Positions 50,205-61,399 of a DNA stretch of 64,000 bases are shown here, one piece after another. The translations under genes and the position numbers were made by a program. Where the stretch lies: NCBI GenBank assembly GCA_023078555.1, contig CM041196.1:9318985-9382984 (forward strand). The letters are read 5' to 3'. The DNA is from Ulva prolifera. Its lineage: Eukaryota; Chlorophyta; Ulvophyceae; Ulvales; Ulvaceae. The first letter of the stretch is position 1, and each line of letters opens with the position of its first letter. The notes under the pieces were generated by a model. That model saw only the letters and a program-made list of their open reading frames with translations. It was not told where the DNA came from and ran no database searches.

Positions 50205-53200
50205 ATGTGTCTCCGCTACAGATGTGCTTGTCTGAAACCGCGGTGATGGTTCTGGGCGGGCCCAGCGTCCTGGAAATCCCTGTCTCCTGTGCGAGCGGAA
50301 GCGCGCTCATGGCTGACCTCCTTGAGTTCATCAATAAAGTTTAATTCACTGACCCATTGTCCCTGTCGTGAGACGACGTGCAGGCATGGGTCGCCTCAAC
50401 CGAGGGACAACACCGCTGGAGCTGGGCCCAGTTGCAGAAACAAGGCGCAGCGACAGATCGCGAAGCGATGCTCCCGCGCGCCCTGAAGGTGAGTTGAAGT
50501 CAAGCCATATGACATATTCCCGCGCTACAGCGGCCACTGTGTCTTCCGTTCTTTATCGCTCAGGCAGGTCTGTTTCGAGGTTCCTGCAGACCACGGTGTC
50601 GATTCCAGGCTTGCTAAAGGTTCCAGCGTTGATATTTCGTCACTGCTGGGTCAGGCCACGGCAGGTGGCGATGCACGATCGCAACCACACCCGCATGGAG
50701 CTCGCAAGCAGCAGTGCATAAAGCAGCAGTGCATGGACTGACCGCCCCAGGCAGCAGCAAGCCTGTTGACCTCTGGGAGGCAGCGTAACACTCTGGGGTA
50801 GCGCATCACTGGTGGTGGTAAGGGCAACATACGGCATGAGTGCGAGCTCCACCAAGCCATCTGCACCACAGCGGGCTGTTTTTCACCACCTTCAGATTTA
50901 CTTTACCTTCACCTGCATGCATGGGCGCTGACTGCTCCGGGAGGGGCAGCGCATGCGCAGACGTTCATGTACCCGGACTGGTTAGCACACAGCGCCCCGG
51001 CCCCTGCGGCCTTGTCATCAATGATTGTAACACACACAGCGCCGTGGCCCTTGACGATGTCAGCCGCGGTGCGTGCAGGCTGCCGGCTTCGTCCGAGACG
51101 AGGCCACTGTCGCACACGTGTCCGACGCCCTCGCTGCATTGCTGGTTGAGCTCACCGCCTGCAGCTCGTCATCACAGGGGCAAGCGCGAACCGCCCAGGT
51201 GCGGCCTGAGTCTGCTCACATGTGGCTCCGAAGGCCACCTGTGCTTGATGTGGCTAATTTCCATCTTGGGTGCACAGTTGCAGCAGAGCACGTGTGTGCC
51301 GACCAGGCCGATCTGTACTGCACAACTATAGGCATGTGACATCTGCGACTTAAACCGCCAATGTTGACCTGGCCCTGTAAAGACACATACCAGACCATGT
51401 TCCCCACAGACAACCGTGTGGTCAGCTGGTCCACTGTTCAAACCAGACAAGGCCAGGTGTGCAGATCGTGCGAGCCGTGTCGCACAACAGTGTGCTGGCC
51501 GCCATGGCCAACGTGTACGAGCGAAACCTCCCCCTCCGCAACCAGCATCAGCCGGCCGCCCAACGGCCACGCCCCCAGCCGTCCGTAAAGGAACCCCTCG
51601 GCCCCTATGTCGGGCGGCTGCTGCAGCTGCTGCCCCGCAGCTTCCACCCGGCCGTCGTGCGCACATGCTGCCTGCACCCCACTGCCAGGCGCTCCTGCGA
51701 CCTCCGGGCGCTCGACACAGAGCTAGGACTGAGTTCATTTCTGCTTGATGATGAAGAGATGACGCAGCTCCTCGCGGCGGCGGCGCCGCTTGCTGGGGGC
51801 TGCCTGAAGCGCGCATACGCATGTGCCCCATGCACACCTGCGGGAAAGCCCGAAGCCTCAAGCGATTGTGCCAAGCAACAGCCTCGTCAGTGTGACCCCA
51901 CAGCCGGCTCCAGCGGGCTCGCCGGTGTGGATGCGTGCGGGGACGACGCGGAGACGGGGTTCGGGTCAGAGTGGCGGCTGCCCGAGGGCGGCCTGACGCG
52001 GCTTCAGCTCGGCGTCGATGAGTCACGCGAACCAAGCACCGCCCACTGGTGCACGGCGCTGGCGCAGCTGCGTATGCTGTGATCGCTCGCAGTCGAGGTG
52101 GCTTCAGGAGCACTCGGGGGCACCATGCGCGATTTCATGGCGGTGCTACGGCACATACCCGCCCTGGCGCACCTCTGCGTCAGTTACGATGAGTTACGTC
52201 ACAGCACCCCGCCGCACGCTTCAGCATCGAGCTCCGCAGTCAGCGATGGTGGCCGGCTGCTGCTCGAGGGTGTGGCCGTGCTGACGCAGCTCCAGTGCCT
52301 GGACCTCGACCGCTGCTTCAATGCTGCCGCGAGCCCGGAGAGCGGGACGCGTGGCCTCACAGCGCGCGCCCTCGAGCAGCTGATGCAGCTGTCGCGGCTG
52401 AAGTGCCTGCGCTACACCGGCGCGGCCGTTGCGTCGAAAAACGTGTGGTGGCTGGCCGATTCGATCAGGCGGCTCCCCTCTCTGCAGGAACTGTATTGTG
52501 TGCCGGTGGCGTACAAGTCTTGGGGCGGTGTGTCCGGCCGGAGTTTGGCCTCGGGTTGAGCCCGGCCCTGCCCGAGCAGGCCTGCTTCTGAATCTGTTTG
52601 AGACCCCAGGGCTGCCCTCGCTGAAGCATCTCGAGATGGGCACTGCAGAAGCCAGGCGGGGAATCGTCAGGGTTCCGATAGAGGTCGGTCATCAGCCGGT
52701 GGCAGAGTGCCATGCATGTATGCGCAGGCACCACCCGGCCCTGCTGGCCCGGCTGACTGGCCTGCGGCTCGGCTCTGGCGTGTTTGGCTGTCAGCAGGGC
52801 TCTTTGGCGGAGCTGCTCGCCGACATGCCGGCGCTCCGCTCACTGCGCTTGAATTCAGTCATGGCAGGAGCGCAGAACTATCGAGCGAGGTCCATTTTGA
52901 GCTCGCGAGCATTTCGTACCTTGTCTGCCAGCCTGAGTGGGGTGCTGTCGGGGATAGTAGCTGCTATATATATAGGTATGCTTCTATATAGGGCTGTCAC
53001 GCCTCGATGTCAGCTGTTGCGGCGCCAGCGGCGCATCTGTGTTGGCGGTGCTGATGACTACTCTAGCCCAGCCTGGCACTCGAGTGTGTGAGGGGCTACG
53101 GGAGCTGGACATCGGGCGCAATGACATCAGGCCGCAGCACGCGGCGGAGCTGGCCGGCGTGCTGCGGCAATTCCGCGGCCTCGAGCGGCTGGGCATGCGA

Positions 53201-53377
53201 GATCTTGGGCTCGATGGGAGAGGTGGGCTGGATGGCTTGGTGGTGGTACTGCCAGCTGCGGCTTGCCTGCCGCGGCTGCGGGCTGCGGATGCCACGCAGA
53301 ACTGCGATCCTGTGGACGCGGCTGCAGCATGGGACCTGGCTGCAGGCCTTGCGCATGTGATCGGTGTTCAGCTGTGA
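50205..53377 (+). pseudogene. Copy I: broken Skp1/BTB-LRR gene
   Basis: Exon 1 (about 50205-50488) still reads LGGPSVLEIPVSCASGSALM but then meets stop codons (first at about 50342) before DDVQAWVASTEG and PRALK at a GT donor. Exon 2 (51079-51198) is open and begins AAGFVRDEATVAHVSDAL. Exon 3 starts at 51465 (IVRAVSHNSVLAAM), has LLQLLPRSFHPAVVRTCC, and runs to an in-frame TGA at 52080-52082. The same frame then resumes with LAVEVASGALGG up to 52559. After that it shifts frame, and a TA-rich insertion near 52965-52990 interrupts the repeats. The end (53039-53377) reads WDLAAGLAHVIGVQL. Sequence identity to copies H and J is high, so decay looks recent. Confidence 0.78.
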
Positions 53378-54998
53378 GCAGTGCACCGCAGCGACGCATG
53401 GCACGGTGCAACACACGGAGCATACACAGATGTCTTTCCGTGCAGCATAGTGTGTTTGTGGTTTGTAAATCCAGCAGACCTGTGGTGTTGGGTTGCCTGG
53501 TCTGGTTGTAAAATAGAGGATTGCGATGTATCTCCTGCAGCCGCCGACTGTTCGAGGTAGATCAGGTTGAACAAGTGTGTGCATGGACACCCTAATGGAC
53601 ACACTCGAACATCCATGCCGGATCTTTGGCGTGGCTACTGGTGTGGAGCCCCACTGTTCATCAGATGTGCTCCAGAGGCCAACGTGGCCTGTTGGGTGTG
53701 CTGCTTGACATGCGAGGGCTGGCACCCTCTTGCTAGCTTTCTTCAGCGGCAGCAGTAGACGCACAGCCATGCGCGTGGTATGCTGGGTCTTGAGCGCATG
53801 TACCGACGCTTGCTGCAATCAGGGGGTGGGGCTACGGGAGCTCACTATCGGGGCAGAGCATGCGGAGTAGTTGTTACAACACGCCTGCTGCCAGACCACT
53901 TCGATGCCCAGCAGGTCGAGGCGCATGAGGGGCTGGGCGTGGGGCAGTGTTAGGAGGGATACTTTCTGGCCTGGAGGGGCCAAGCGACATTTTGCCAGCT
54001 TTTGGCGCCCACATCACAACGTTGACGCAGATCACATTGTGTGGTTGCACCTCCTCGATATAGCTCATGGTGGGCAGCAGCATGGAATCTAGACCTGCGG
54101 TGACTGAGGGGGGCTGGGGCGATGTTCAGGTCTGAGGACTGAGCTGCAGCTGCAGCAGTCGCGGTACCTTGAAAATACTGCCTTGTGCTATTCAGTACAA
54201 CGTTCGAGTAAACTTATCTTGAGATACATTGCATATTCTGCTACATCTCGTCTGCAATTGCACGTGCGAGCGCCGGACACTACCCGCGTTAAACGTCGCA
54301 AACAGCCACTTCAAACGATGCAATAGCTACAGGATAGCGATGTCTCTTCGAAGGACCGAAGCTCGTATTCTCAACGGAGCGAGGTTGAAGCTACGAAATT
54401 CACCAGCGATGCTCTTGTTTGATCGATTGGCCAATCCCGGGCGCCGCAGCTGGGCAAGGGTGACATGTACAGGTTGTGCAGGTGGTGAGACGCTGTTTCA
54501 TCGTTGGCATCATATGCACGAGACTCGGCGGAGCACGGACCGTTGCATGTCAGAGCATTAACGTGGACTACAATGTGTGATCGTGGTGCCTTGCACCCCT
54601 CGCCACTGGCATTGGTCTGTCCTGTCCTGGCCTGTGCTGTTTGAGAAGCCTACGCAATCAATACAAAAGCGTTCCGTATGCATAGCTGAAGCCGCAGTGT
54701 CAACCTCACACGGAGTCCAGCTGGCTGTGCACGTCAACTGTCTCTGGGAGATTCATCCGAGTCTAGGAAGGTGCACAAAGCCGAGGCTGCCCGTAGCCAC
54801 AACAGGATCTCTGGAAACGTTAACGCCTTGGCGGCAACTGCGGAAACTGCAGAGTAGTCTGCTGCGATGCTTGTGACGCCATACAGACTGTCTACATTCA
54901 TGCCGCTTGCAACACGACTGTATTTCGGCATAATCATCGACCCAGGCCGCTCCGTTGTCATCCGCCTGTTCGTTGCCGCTCATACGTGACAGGCTCGC
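53378..54998. other. Intergenic stretch between copies I and J
   Basis: No gene or repeat could be supported in these 1.6 kb. The promoter of copy J should lie in its right part. Confidence 0.5.
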
Positions 54999-57900
54999 AT
55001 GGAGTCTCCTGTGGATAATGATCGTGTCAGTCTGCGCCTCACTCGCGATGCAGCCTCTGTGTCGGTCTCGGGCACGCCTGACGTTCTGGACATCCCTGCC
55101 TCCTGTGCGCGGCGAAGCGCGCTCATAGGCGACCTCCGCGACCAACTCGATGACGATACAGTCATCGTTCCGCTACCGCTGTGCTGGGATGAGGTGCAGG
55201 CATGGGCAGCCTGTGCATTGGCGAACGGCGCCACTGATATTGGCATCAGGGCCCTGACCAGCAGCGCCAAGGGAGACGACGCGGCAGACCTCGATTCCAC
55301 GCTCACGAGAGGCCTGAAGGTGAATTTGCCATATGATGTGATTTCTTTGGACTTGCGAAACGCACAATTCCGTTCTGTTCGCTGCATGGGGGAGCTTGGT
55401 GCTCAGCATGGATTGCTCAGACTGGGCTGTTCCGTGTTTCCTGCTGGCCATTAATTCGCTCACAGCTTTTCTCTGGTATTATGCTCTTGGCATGGCACTG
55501 CTGGTGTGCATGCTGGGCCAGCCCATGGAAGGCGCTGCAGATGTGCCTACCGGCATGGAGTTCGGACTGGCGGGGCATCAGACTGCTCTGAAAGAAGATT
55601 TAGTGGCACGTCTCAGCTCGCTGGCAAGCTTCTAAATTGTAAAACACCTGAAGGGATGCGCATTGCAATTTGCAATGTCCAAAGTCAAAGGCCATCGGCT
55701 GCGGGCCAGAGTAGTTATGTGTTGTTCTCATCCCTGAGAAGCACGGCGGCTCAGAGAAGCGGAGGGGCTCGCCTTGAGCAGGCCTGAGGCAAGCATAGGT
55801 CCATGTGTCACCGCATGAGAGTGTACATTGTAGCACTGTCCCTGACGCTGCTGGCGGGAGCGGGTGCAGGCTGCCGACTTCTTCCGAGACGATGCCACCA
55901 CCGCGCAAATCACTGCCACCATCGCACAACTACTGACTGCGTTCACAATCAAACCACCGTCTCCAAACGAGCAAGCTCGAGCCGGAAAGGTGCGGCCTGG
56001 AAGTGTACATGCCTTGCCATGCATCCGACTGACAGCTGGGCCGGGGATTGACAGGCAATCCGCACCGTGCTTCGCCGTCCATATGTAAGGTTCATGCACG
56101 ATCCAATTCACATCTTGACAGCATGTAGTGTTTGGCATGTCACGTGGAAAGAATCCACTTCTACATCGCCCCACGCGGGGCAGTCTGTGTTGTTGACACT
56201 GTAACTATATACCCGTCAATGGCAAATGCGCCTAACGGATCCCCCCGCTGCAGATTGTCCGGGCCATGTCCCACAGCCACGTGCTGGCCATCCTGGCCGC
56301 CGTGTACGAGAAAACCCATCCGGCCCGGGGTGCACCGCGTGAGTGGCGCGTTGGCAATGGTTTTCTTAGCTCGCACTTCCGTCCACGCCCACAAAACGTC
56401 TCTCTGGGGCCGTATGTCGGGCGGCTGCTGCAGCTCCTGCCCCGCAGCTTCCACCCAGCCGTCGTGCGCGCATGCTGCATGGACCCGGCCGACAGACAGT
56501 CGTGCGACCTGCGGGTTCGTGGCTCAAACCCGGATGATAGCATGTGGCACATCGATGGTGAAGAACAGCTGACGCAGCTCCTGGCGGCGGCAGCGCCGCT
56601 TGCTGGGGGCCGGCTAGAGCAAGGGTATGCAAGTGCCTCATCTGCTCGCGACGATGCCACTGGGGATGTCGGTTCAGGGGGATGTAACCTGCCTCGCGAG
56701 CAGGAACCCAGACCCCCATCAAGTGAACCCCCCGCCCATGCATGCGGAGAGCTGGGGTGCGGATCCGGCGCGGAGTGGCGGCTCATGGCGGGGGCGCTGA
56801 CGCGGTTGCAGCTGTGCGTCTACGATTGGCGCCCCAAGCGTCAATCCCCGGTTGCTGATGATCTGTATCTGCAGAACCAGGAGGCTACCCGCTGGTGCAC
56901 GGCGCTGGCGCAGCTCCGCACGATGCGGTCCCTTGCAGTCGATGTGATGTTTGGGAGGCTCGTGTATGGCATGGGCGATCTCACGGCCGCGCTGCGCAGC
57001 CTCTCGGCCCTCACGCACTTCCGCTTTAGATGCGTTGGATGCCTTGGCGTTCCCCAGGATGAGATCACCAGAACATGCGACTGGCAGCTGCTCGAGGGTG
57101 TCGCCTGGCTGCCCAAGCTCCAGTGTTTGGAACTGGACAGCTGCTTCGATATCGCTCCGCTCACAGACCGCGCGCGCCGTGAGCTCGAATCTGCAGCAGG
57201 CGCCATCAGGCAGCTGCCACACATGTCGCAGCTGACGTGTCTGCGCCTCATTAAGCTGGTGATCAGAACAGACCTAGTGCATGTCTGGGCTGATGCCATC
57301 AGGGAGCTCCCAGCTCTGCAGGAGCTCTGCATAGTCCTAGCAAAGTGCAACGGATCCGGCTTAATCCGTGAGATTACTGAGGCTGTCGCAGCACACGGAG
57401 TGGTGCTGCAGAGCCTGTTTGACGGCCCCGGCTTTGCGTCCCTGAGTCATCTCGAGATGGGTGTGGAGGCAGGCAGTCAGTACCGACAGATGAACAGTAG
57501 TGAATGCGAAGCGCTAGTTTCACACTTCTACCAAGGTGTCTGCACGCACAGCCCTGCTTTGCTGGCCAGGCTGACAGAGCTGCGTCTCGGCCCTGGCCTG
57601 TTTGGCTGCGAGCCTGAGGGGGGCTCTGTGGCGGCCCTGCTCGCAGACACGCCGGCGCTCCAGTCGCTGCGGCTGAATGCTGTCTCAGCGCAATCGCTCA
57701 AGCCCACATTCCGTACTGCTGGGCTCTTGAGTTCACGGGACCTCCTCAGCCTTGTACCCCTCCTGCCGCGCATGACAGGGCTGACACGCCTTGATTTCAG
57801 TTTCTGCGGAGCTGACGGCACGTCTATGCTGGCGGTGCTGACCGCTCTGGCACGGCCTGGCACTCCAGTGTGTGGGGGGCTGCTGGACCTGGACATCGGG

Positions 57901-58158
57901 TGCAATGACTTCGGTCGCCAGCATGCGGAGCTGGCCGGCCTGCTGCAGCAGTTCCGCAGCCTCGAGCGGCTGGGCATGCAGAGGCTGTGTGTCGTAGATT
58001 TGTTTGGCCTGGAGGGCTTGCGGGTGTTGCTGCCAGCCGTGGCTTGCCTTCCGCGGCTGCGCGCATTGGATGCATCGCAGAACTGCTCCAGCGCAGACAA
58101 GAAGGCGGCCTGGGACCTGGCTGCAGGCCTGGCGCATGTCAGGGATGTTCAGCTGTGA
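54999..58158 (+). CDS. Copy J: Skp1/BTB-like N-terminus fused to leucine-rich repeats
   Basis: This is the clearest intact copy. Plus-strand exons 54999-55319, 55870-55989 and 56254-58158, with GT-AG phase-0 introns of 550 and 264 bp. Predicted protein 781 aa. Exon 1 (107 codons) starts MESPVDNDRVSLRLTRD, then has IPASCARRSALIGDLRD and VPLPLCWDEVQAWAAC, matching strand 1, helices 1-2 and strand 3 plus helix 3 of a Skp1/BTB fold. Exon 2 (40 codons) begins AADFFRDDATTAQITATI, where Skp1 has its AANYL helix. Exon 3 begins IVRAMSHSHVLAILAAV, then LLQLLPRSFHPAVVRACC and LTQLLAAAAPLAGG. Around ten leucine-rich repeats follow (for example LTRLDFSFCGADGTSMLAVL), ending AAGLAHVRDVQL. Its neighbours H and I are broken close relatives. 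I do not know a named family with this order. Confidence 0.85.
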
Positions 58159-58859
58159 GCAGTGCACCGCCGACATGCGGCAGGGTGCGGCAGCCTGCCT
58201 GAGGGTGCGGTGCGTGTACATATGGTGTCTCTCATGCCGTTCTTGGTGGTCATGGCAGAGTGGTTGCGATTGGGCTGGGTAACTGGCCCGGAACTAGCAC
58301 TGGAGAGCAATTCGCGCTCTCAGGTCAGTATGGCGTGCTCAATCCCGAAGTAACATCTCAGTGTTCGAATTCCCAAAATTTCCCAAATTTTACAATGTCT
58401 GCTACATCTGACATGCATCTGGCAGCCTGCAGCTGGAGTCAGACCGAGTCGTCAGCAGGAATGATACCCTCGTCGACGGCAGTATGGTGTAGGTCACAGC
58501 TGCCACAAAGACATCAGAGCGGCAACATGCAACAAGATCCAGAGATGCACATGATTGCCCTGGCGTTGCCCTGCGGAGGCTCATCATGTTATGGCTGCTT
58601 GGCAGCTGCGCGACTGGCATGGCTGTTGTTTGGCAACAGGTGCTGCATGCATGCATCTCGAACGTGCATCGACAGTACAGCTGTCCACTATACCCAGAGC
58701 GCCTATACTACTACACGTCTTGCCACACGATGGTTATCTGCTCCTCAGCCATATATGTATACACAAGCTTAAGAACCGACTGCAGTTGCACGCAACACCG
58801 ATCAAGCATGCCCTTCAGCTATGCAAGGGTGCACCGACCTCAGCGAGTAGACACTTCCT
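58159..58859. other. Intergenic stretch between copy J and the LINE fragment
   Basis: No gene is supported. A plus-strand frame (58555-58866) has no motif. Confidence 0.5.
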
Positions 58860-59639
58860 AGCATAAACGAAACATTGCTGTTTGCAGACGACACGGGACG
58901 TTCCTTTTCATTTACAAGCAGCACTTTTAACAAACATGTGGACATTTGTTCAGTCCAAGAAACCTGGTGCGACTTGTCGGACACAGAGAAAACTTCTATG
59001 CTTGCCGCGCACGGGTATACTGCATATGGTGCTCCGGGATACACAACTCAAACAAGGACCGGCGGCGGCACAGGCATCATTGTGAAAGACACACTGTCAC
59101 ACCTTACACACACACTATCCTGGGGTTCCAAGAAAAATCATCAGACGACCTGGGTACAATTGTGCGCCGGCAGACACACAACCAAGACTGCAATCGGAAG
59201 TGTATACATTCGGCCGGTGGCACACGCCCGTCCTGCAGACAGCGACAGGTTTGCTGCTGAGCTGGAAGCTCTCACACACGACATACACTACTTGACTGAC
59301 AAGGGATTCCACATCATTGTGTGCGGGGACTTCAACGCCAGGATTGGGAATGCACAAAACTCACATCATATTCCACTACATAATGAAACGTTCCGTAACT
59401 CACAGGGCTGTCGCCTAATAAACATGGTAGAACAATGCAATATGCATGTCATGCACAACCACACTGCCTTTTCGCCGACATGCATGCATGCCGGCGGCAC
59501 CTCTGTTGTTGACTACTGTCTGACGAGCTCTGCATGTAGGGACCGTTGCAGTGCACCTGCAATCCACTCTGCTGGGCAGTGTCTCTCTGATCACGCGCTG
59601 CTCACAGGGGCTACGCCTTTTGGGAGCACCTGCAGGTGA
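58860..59639 (+). mobile_element. LINE fragment with AP-type endonuclease domain
   Basis: A plus-strand open frame of about 254 codons matches the APE-type endonuclease of non-LTR retrotransposons. In order it has SVQETW (near 58950), GGGTGI, GSVYIRP, GDFNARIG (near 59328), SVVDYCL and LSDHALL (near 59590). These are the expected metal-binding and catalytic positions. The N-terminal start of the domain and the whole reverse transcriptase are absent, and the frame ends soon after the domain, so this is an internal fragment. It belongs to a different LINE type from the one at 14623-16580, which carries a restriction-like endonuclease. Confidence 0.82.
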
Positions 59640-61390
59640 GTCGCTCGGGTGATCCAGAAGTGTGCTGTACTCCAAGTGATCCGTATCAGCTCTAAATCGG
59701 GCCTGGATGCTTGCAATAGATAGATATACAAATATAATTGTTACTGGGCTTGATCCGGGCGCGATTGGTGCGGTATCGCGGGTGCTGTAGGTGCGTGTGT
59801 GAGCGCCATACCTGGAGCGGGACTGACGTGCGACGACTATATGAACTACGTAGGCGCACACCAGAGGTTCCACAACATTCAAATTGGTCGATGCCATGAT
59901 CCCTCCAATGATATGGCTTCATCTATTGATCTCTCTTCTCGATAGCACTGGTACATGGTCAGATGCTTGCAGACATCGTATCCCGTTCTTTGCAGCTCGC
60001 CGTCACTGGTGGACATGTATCGCGCGCCAACAGCTAATGTTTATATATCTGGTCGTATGTGTGACTGTTTGTGAAGGATGCTCGCGTACATGGAGGTGTA
60101 TTGCCTGTGGGCGACATCGGGCGCCTGCGAGTAAAGGTAGTGCGATTCATCAAGGCGTCCTGCCTACGTGCGCCTGACTTAACGAGTCATTCCCATGTTA
60201 TACGGAGTTGTCGATGTGGCCGCTTTGGATCGAGTTTGGGTAGAAATGGAACGATCTTGGTGGTGGAAGCAGTTGTCATGGATGTCCTTGCCAGCTCCAT
60301 ACGTTTGCCATTGATAGGCGCCCGGCGAGATCACGGTCAATAAACGATATGACGTACAGTACCTGCGATATGACGTCCGAGATATGGTGCTACGGGGGTG
60401 GTTGGTTGATGCCGAGTGCTATGCGCCCGGTATCGGGAGGTAAGGTTGTGCGCAGTGTTTGTCTATGGTACGGCGTGTGTCCGGCATCCCGTGTGGGCAT
60501 GCATTATTTTCAACATCAAGTGACTATGTAGCATGTGTCGGAGCCGTGTATGGATTGGAGACTGAATCCGCAGCGTCGGTGCGGGGTCCGGATGCCCTGG
60601 TCCGTGACTGTGTCGTCACCAAACTGCCTCTACCTGTGAGATACACATGACTAAATAATACAGATCGTGTTGCCGTGTTGATTAGGCGTCAACGAGTTGT
60701 GTATGGCTGTCTTGTTTCGGACCCACCTTTGGGTGTCTCACCCTAGGCAGTTGACCTTCCCCACTAGGGCTAGCCCACCCTGGAGGCGCAGGTGGAAAAG
60801 TGTGCCATTGTCCTCGCGTGCGCCTGAAGGGTGAGTCGAATAGGCGAATAGCATACAAATGGCCTACCGATTCGGAAACGCTGCTTATTGTATTGATACA
60901 TGTATGGAATGCTTTGTTGCCTCCCTGGTTTCGATTTACAGTGGGGGGTCCTGCCACCGCTGCTCCCCTGTAGTCATCTCCTAGCACATCATCACAACAA
61001 CTACCCCACGAGCACACTCACATGTACGGAAGAAGAACTTATTCAATACCAGCAATGGGGGACATGGTCCGAACGGTCTCTGACAGCACTTGGTCAGTTG
61101 GTGCCACGCCTGCTGGACCGTCTGTTGGGACGATTCTTGGGGATCGAATCCGTCACTGCAGTTGTTACCTCAGTTGGTGTTTCATCAGGCTGCATCTGTT
61201 CATCTGCAGTCCAGTCTTGTGATTCCTGCATTCGGACCGGAAGGTCAGGGCTTTCGCAATCACCGGTATTATGTCAGCACTTCTTTCTTTCTGTAGACAT
61301 GATTATGCAGTCTGGATGATTCACAAGTCCATAAGCCGTCTAGCACCGTGGTGTATTCGACTTGTCTATACATGTAACACATGATGGACT
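59640..61390. other. Stretch with no supportable gene
   Basis: The base composition becomes less GC-rich here. Short frames occur on both strands (for example 60900-61319 plus) without motifs. Whether the LINE fragment extends into this region could not be shown. Confidence 0.4.
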
Positions 61391-61399
61391 CACCGGTGT

